Positions 15,274 through 17,613 of a stretch of DNA of 17,613 bases are shown one piece after another (position 1 is the stretch's first letter; every line of letters starts with the position of its first letter). The notes beneath the pieces are model-generated. The model was not told the origin of the DNA. It did not search any database and saw only the letters and a program-made list of their open reading frames with translations. Source of the stretch: Bacteroidales bacterium (lineage in GTDB: Bacteria > Bacteroidota > Bacteroidia > Bacteroidales > UBA10428); NCBI GenBank assembly GCA_030626465.1, contig DAOUOU010000038.1, positions 1 through 17,613 of the forward strand, in the 5' to 3' direction. The position numbers and the translations under genes were made by a program.

Positions 15274-17268
15274 CTATCTTGGTATGTAATCTGTGCGTAG
15301 GACCTTAAATTCAGTTCGGCGATTCAGAAAATGTGCAAGTTCCTGCAAATCCTCGTCTTCAATAGAATTGATGTAAACTTCGGTAAGTACCTGTTCTTCC
15401 GGAAGGAAAGGATAGGCCTCATGGTCTCGTTTATCCACAATCTTTGGTTGAGTTTCTCCATATCCCTTGGAAACGAGACGGTCAGGAGCAATGCCTTTAT
15501 AGATTAAGTAATTAACAACCGATTGTGCCCTTCTGTTTGACAGATCAAGGTTAAAGTCATTATTTCCCCTGTTATCGGTATGAGAACCTAATTCAATAAC
15601 AATGTTCGGGTTATCATTAAGCGTTTCAACAAGTTTATCAAGCGATACAGTAGATTCCGGTCTGAGTACATCACTTGCAAAGTCGAAGAAAATATTATCA
15701 ATTCGAATAACTTCATCAATTGGCGGCAGATAAATGGTGGTGGTAAATTCTGTACTGGTTTCCCTGTTCTTTGTGGTTTCCCTTTCCTTGCCTTTCAGAA
15801 AACCTTTTTTCTCTGCAAGGAATACATAATCGGTACCAGGCTTAAGCATGAACTTAAACGTGCCTTCCTCATCGGTTTGTGTTTCAAGTGTTATGCCATC
15901 ACTGCTAATCGATCTGATGGTAGCACTTTCTAATAATTCATCGGTATTTTCATTTTTAACAATTCCTGTGATAGTAAATTTTAGGGGAGGCAACATAAAC
16001 ATGTATATATCATCACTCCTCCCCTTTCGTGAAGAACTTAAAAATCCAGCTTCCCGGCTTGTTTCAAAACATATTCCAAAATCATCGGCTGATGAATTCA
16101 CTGGATACTTCATGTTCTCAATTTCCCAATTGCCACCAGCCATAGATTTTGCTTTAAAAATATCAAGACCGCCAATTCCTATATGACCATTGGAAGAAAA
16201 ATAAAGTGTCCCATCTGGATGCATATAAGGAAATAACTCATCTCCCGAAGTATTGACGGGCTCTCCGAGATTTATGGGCTCACCCCAGCTATCAGACATA
16301 CTAGCCCTGGTAACTTTCCAGATATCTTTACTATTCTTACCATGGGCATTTTTAGCACTGCCTCTCATATCAGACACAAAGTAAAGAGTAAGCTCATCGG
16401 AAGATAAGGTTGGATGTGCAACAACTATGCTATCCTCTGCCAGACCGAGAGATTCAGGTTTTTGCCAGTTTTCACCGCTTCTTACCGCCACAAAAATCTG
16501 ACAACCCATTGTTTTATTCTTGCTTGTCTCGCATCGTGTAAAATACATTGAGCTATAATCACTGGTCACAAAGGGAGTTCCCTCTTCACCTTCAGTGTTA
16601 ATTTCTTCTGACAGAGGAACTGGAGTGCTCCACCTTCCTTTTCTATCCATCGATGATTCAAAAATATCCGCGAAACTTTGCCCGGTACCGCCGTGTTCTT
16701 TCTTCCCAAATGTTTCTTCACGTGTTGAAGTAAAATAAACAAGTCTGTAGTCCTCACGGGCAAATGTCGGACCAAAATCACTTAATCTGGAATTGAAGTA
16801 TTTCATTTCTTTCACCACATAACCATTTGGAAATTCTATCCATTCCATTGCAAGGTCGCAGGACAAAATCCCATCGTTTGCATGTGAATCATTAGGTACA
16901 AGCTCCTTATAATGGCTATATTGTTGTTTAGCTTCCTCATATTCCCCCAGCATTTTCAACATATCAGCATAATATAATACAGCCACAGGATCTTTATAAT
17001 CTCTACTTATCACTTTTCTATACCACATAGCAGCTTGTTTCGGATCATTAATATTTCTATAACATTCAGCAATATAAAATGTGATCCGGACTTTTTCTTT
17101 TTTATCAGTGATTTTCTGGTAGGCATCTTTAAAAATATCTATAGCCTGATGGTATTCACCTGCATTATAGGTTTCGTATGCCCGCTGAAGTCTCTTATTT
17201 TGAGAATAAATCTCATTTGAGATTAAGAAAATAAGTCCTAAAGTAACTACTATGGCTGGAATTCTCAT
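15274..17268 (-). CDS. PorE-like OmpA-family protein (TPR, beta-propeller, CarboxypepD_reg, OmpA domains)
   Basis: The 664-residue protein has a Sec signal (1-22, ending IYS before QNKR), a TPR region (about 25-130), a PD40/WD40-like propeller (about 155-430, with repeated blades such as RLVYFTSTREE, LTLYFVSDMRG and GTLYFSSNGHIGIGGLDI), a carboxypeptidase-regulatory-like beta-sandwich (about 433-515) and a C-terminal OmpA peptidoglycan-binding domain (about 525-664). The OmpA part includes FFDFASDVLRP, LGSHTDNRG and LDLSNRRAQSVVNYL, with the Asp and Arg that hold diaminopimelate. This order and length equal Porphyromonas PorE (PG1058), a periplasmic part of T9SS. Unlike the lipoprotein PorE, no lipobox cysteine is present. 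Bacteroidota also carry many paralogues of this design, so identity as the true PorE is uncertain. It is encoded alone on the minus strand. Confidence 0.85.
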   Translation of the reverse strand: MRIPAIVVTLGLIFLISNEIYSQNKRLQRAYETYNAGEYHQAIDIFKDAYQKITDKKEKVRITFYIAECYRNINDPKQAAMWYRKVISRDYKDPVAVLYYADMLKMLGEYEEAKQQYSHYKELVPNDSHANDGILSCDLAMEWIEFPNGYVVKEMKYFNSRLSDFGPTFAREDYRLVYFTSTREETFGKKEHGGTGQSFADIFESSMDRKGRWSTPVPLSEEINTEGEEGTPFVTSDYSSMYFTRCETSKNKTMGCQIFVAVRSGENWQKPESLGLAEDSIVVAHPTLSSDELTLYFVSDMRGSAKNAHGKNSKDIWKVTRASMSDSWGEPINLGEPVNTSGDELFPYMHPDGTLYFSSNGHIGIGGLDIFKAKSMAGGNWEIENMKYPVNSSADDFGICFETSREAGFLSSSRKGRSDDIYMFMLPPLKFTITGIVKNENTDELLESATIRSISSDGITLETQTDEEGTFKFMLKPGTDYVFLAEKKGFLKGKERETTKNRETSTEFTTTIYLPPIDEVIRIDNIFFDFASDVLRPESTVSLDKLVETLNDNPNIVIELGSHTDNRGNNDFNLDLSNRRAQSVVNYLIYKGIAPDRLVSKGYGETQPKIVDKRDHEAYPFLPEEQVLTEVYINSIEDEDLQELAHFLNRRTEFKVLRTDYIPR

Positions 17269-17524
17269 TTTACCAAAACTTAGTATGATTTGTGTAAAAT
17301 TAAGTTAAAATGTCTAATATACAGAAATGAAATAACTAACAGTTATATCAATAACCTATTTCAGGAATATATAGTATCCAATATCAGGGATAAATATGCT
17401 ATATTGAAAAGATATTACAAATTAAAATATCCAATCATTCACAGGTAAACTAATATCACAACTATCATTCATTTCAAATTCATATTAAATTACTAACTTA
17501 AGAATACTATTAATCATACTTATT
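17269..17524. other. AT-rich divergent intergenic region
   Basis: About 256 bp between the minus-strand PorE-like gene and the partial plus-strand gene. It is very AT-rich, with a small hairpin GTTAT-ATCA-ATAAC near 17341-17354. No exact TAnnTTTG element was found in either direction; the nearest on the minus strand is TAAGTTTTG, with one extra base, just upstream of the PorE-like start. No ORF of note. Confidence 0.4.
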
Positions 17525-17613
17525 TTGGAAAAATTAGTATTAATTATCCTGGGTTGCACTGCAATTGTATTTCTTATTCTTTATTTGCTTACATCGCTTA
17601 ATGAGCGGAAATT
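17525..17613 (+). CDS. Start of a membrane-protein gene, cut by the window end
   Basis: An open frame begins with TTG at 17525 and runs to the window edge without a stop (29 full codons). The translation MEKLVLIILGCTAIVFLILY followed by LLTSLNERK is one clear hydrophobic helix with a charged exit, as at the N-terminus of a single-pass sensor or envelope protein. No ATG is available in frame and no consensus promoter is visible upstream. The protein class cannot be identified from this fragment. Confidence 0.45.
   Translation, partial: MEKLVLIILGCTAIVFLILYLLTSLNERK

Noticed and set aside
1..17613. tRNA, rRNA, CRISPR arrays, transposases, phage genes
   Set aside because: No cloverleaf with a T-loop signature, no regularly spaced repeats and no mobile-element protein motifs were seen on either strand.

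Overview
The window fits a chromosomal segment of a Bacteroidota member, probably a Bacteroidales/Marinilabiliales-like marine or anaerobic lineage. The evidence is a GldB gliding lipoprotein, a cargo protein with a type IX secretion (T9SS) C-terminal sorting domain, a PorE-like TPR/beta-propeller/OmpA protein, and promoters of the Bacteroidetes type (-7 TAnnTTTG). Base composition is AT-rich, with few Shine-Dalgarno-like sites and several GTG/TTG starts. No tRNA, rRNA, CRISPR array, transposase or phage gene was seen.

Layout. (1) 59-2418: a purine permease of the NCS2/AzgA type, convergent with gldB. (2) 2586-2859: a complete small transcription unit for ribosomal protein L34 (rpmH), with promoter, 51-codon gene and strong intrinsic terminator. 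(3) 2963-7618: a tightly packed cluster of a HAD phosphatase, a zinc-ribbon class I methyltransferase, a UbiA-family prenyltransferase with a DPPR-synthase-like aspartate motif, and a GT-C membrane glycosyltransferase with C-terminal TPRs. This is the most novel part of the window: it looks like a pathway that makes a polyprenyl-phosphate-linked sugar and uses it on an extracytoplasmic acceptor. (4) 7619-7909: an intergenic region with a terminator-like hairpin, an exact -7 promoter octamer and a 28-codon ORF whose two ends form an inverted repeat. (5) 7910-11711: a PASTA-domain membrane protein, a T9SS-exported protein and RluD; the first two overlap by up to 56 bp in different frames. (6) 11712-12065: a non-coding stretch holding an inverted-repeat element and the era promoter. 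(7) 12066-15176: era, a Dabb-domain gene, der and a small lipoprotein gene, all in one direction, combining two ribosome-assembly GTPases. (8) 15274-17268, minus strand: the PorE-like OmpA protein. (9) 17525-17613: the start of a membrane-protein gene cut off by the window edge.

Many products belong to two themes: ribosome biogenesis (L34, RluD, Era, Der) and the cell envelope/T9SS (GldB, PASTA protein, sorting-domain cargo, PorE-like protein, lipoprotein, glycosylation cluster). All functions are assigned by reading motifs and remembered family features; no database search was run.
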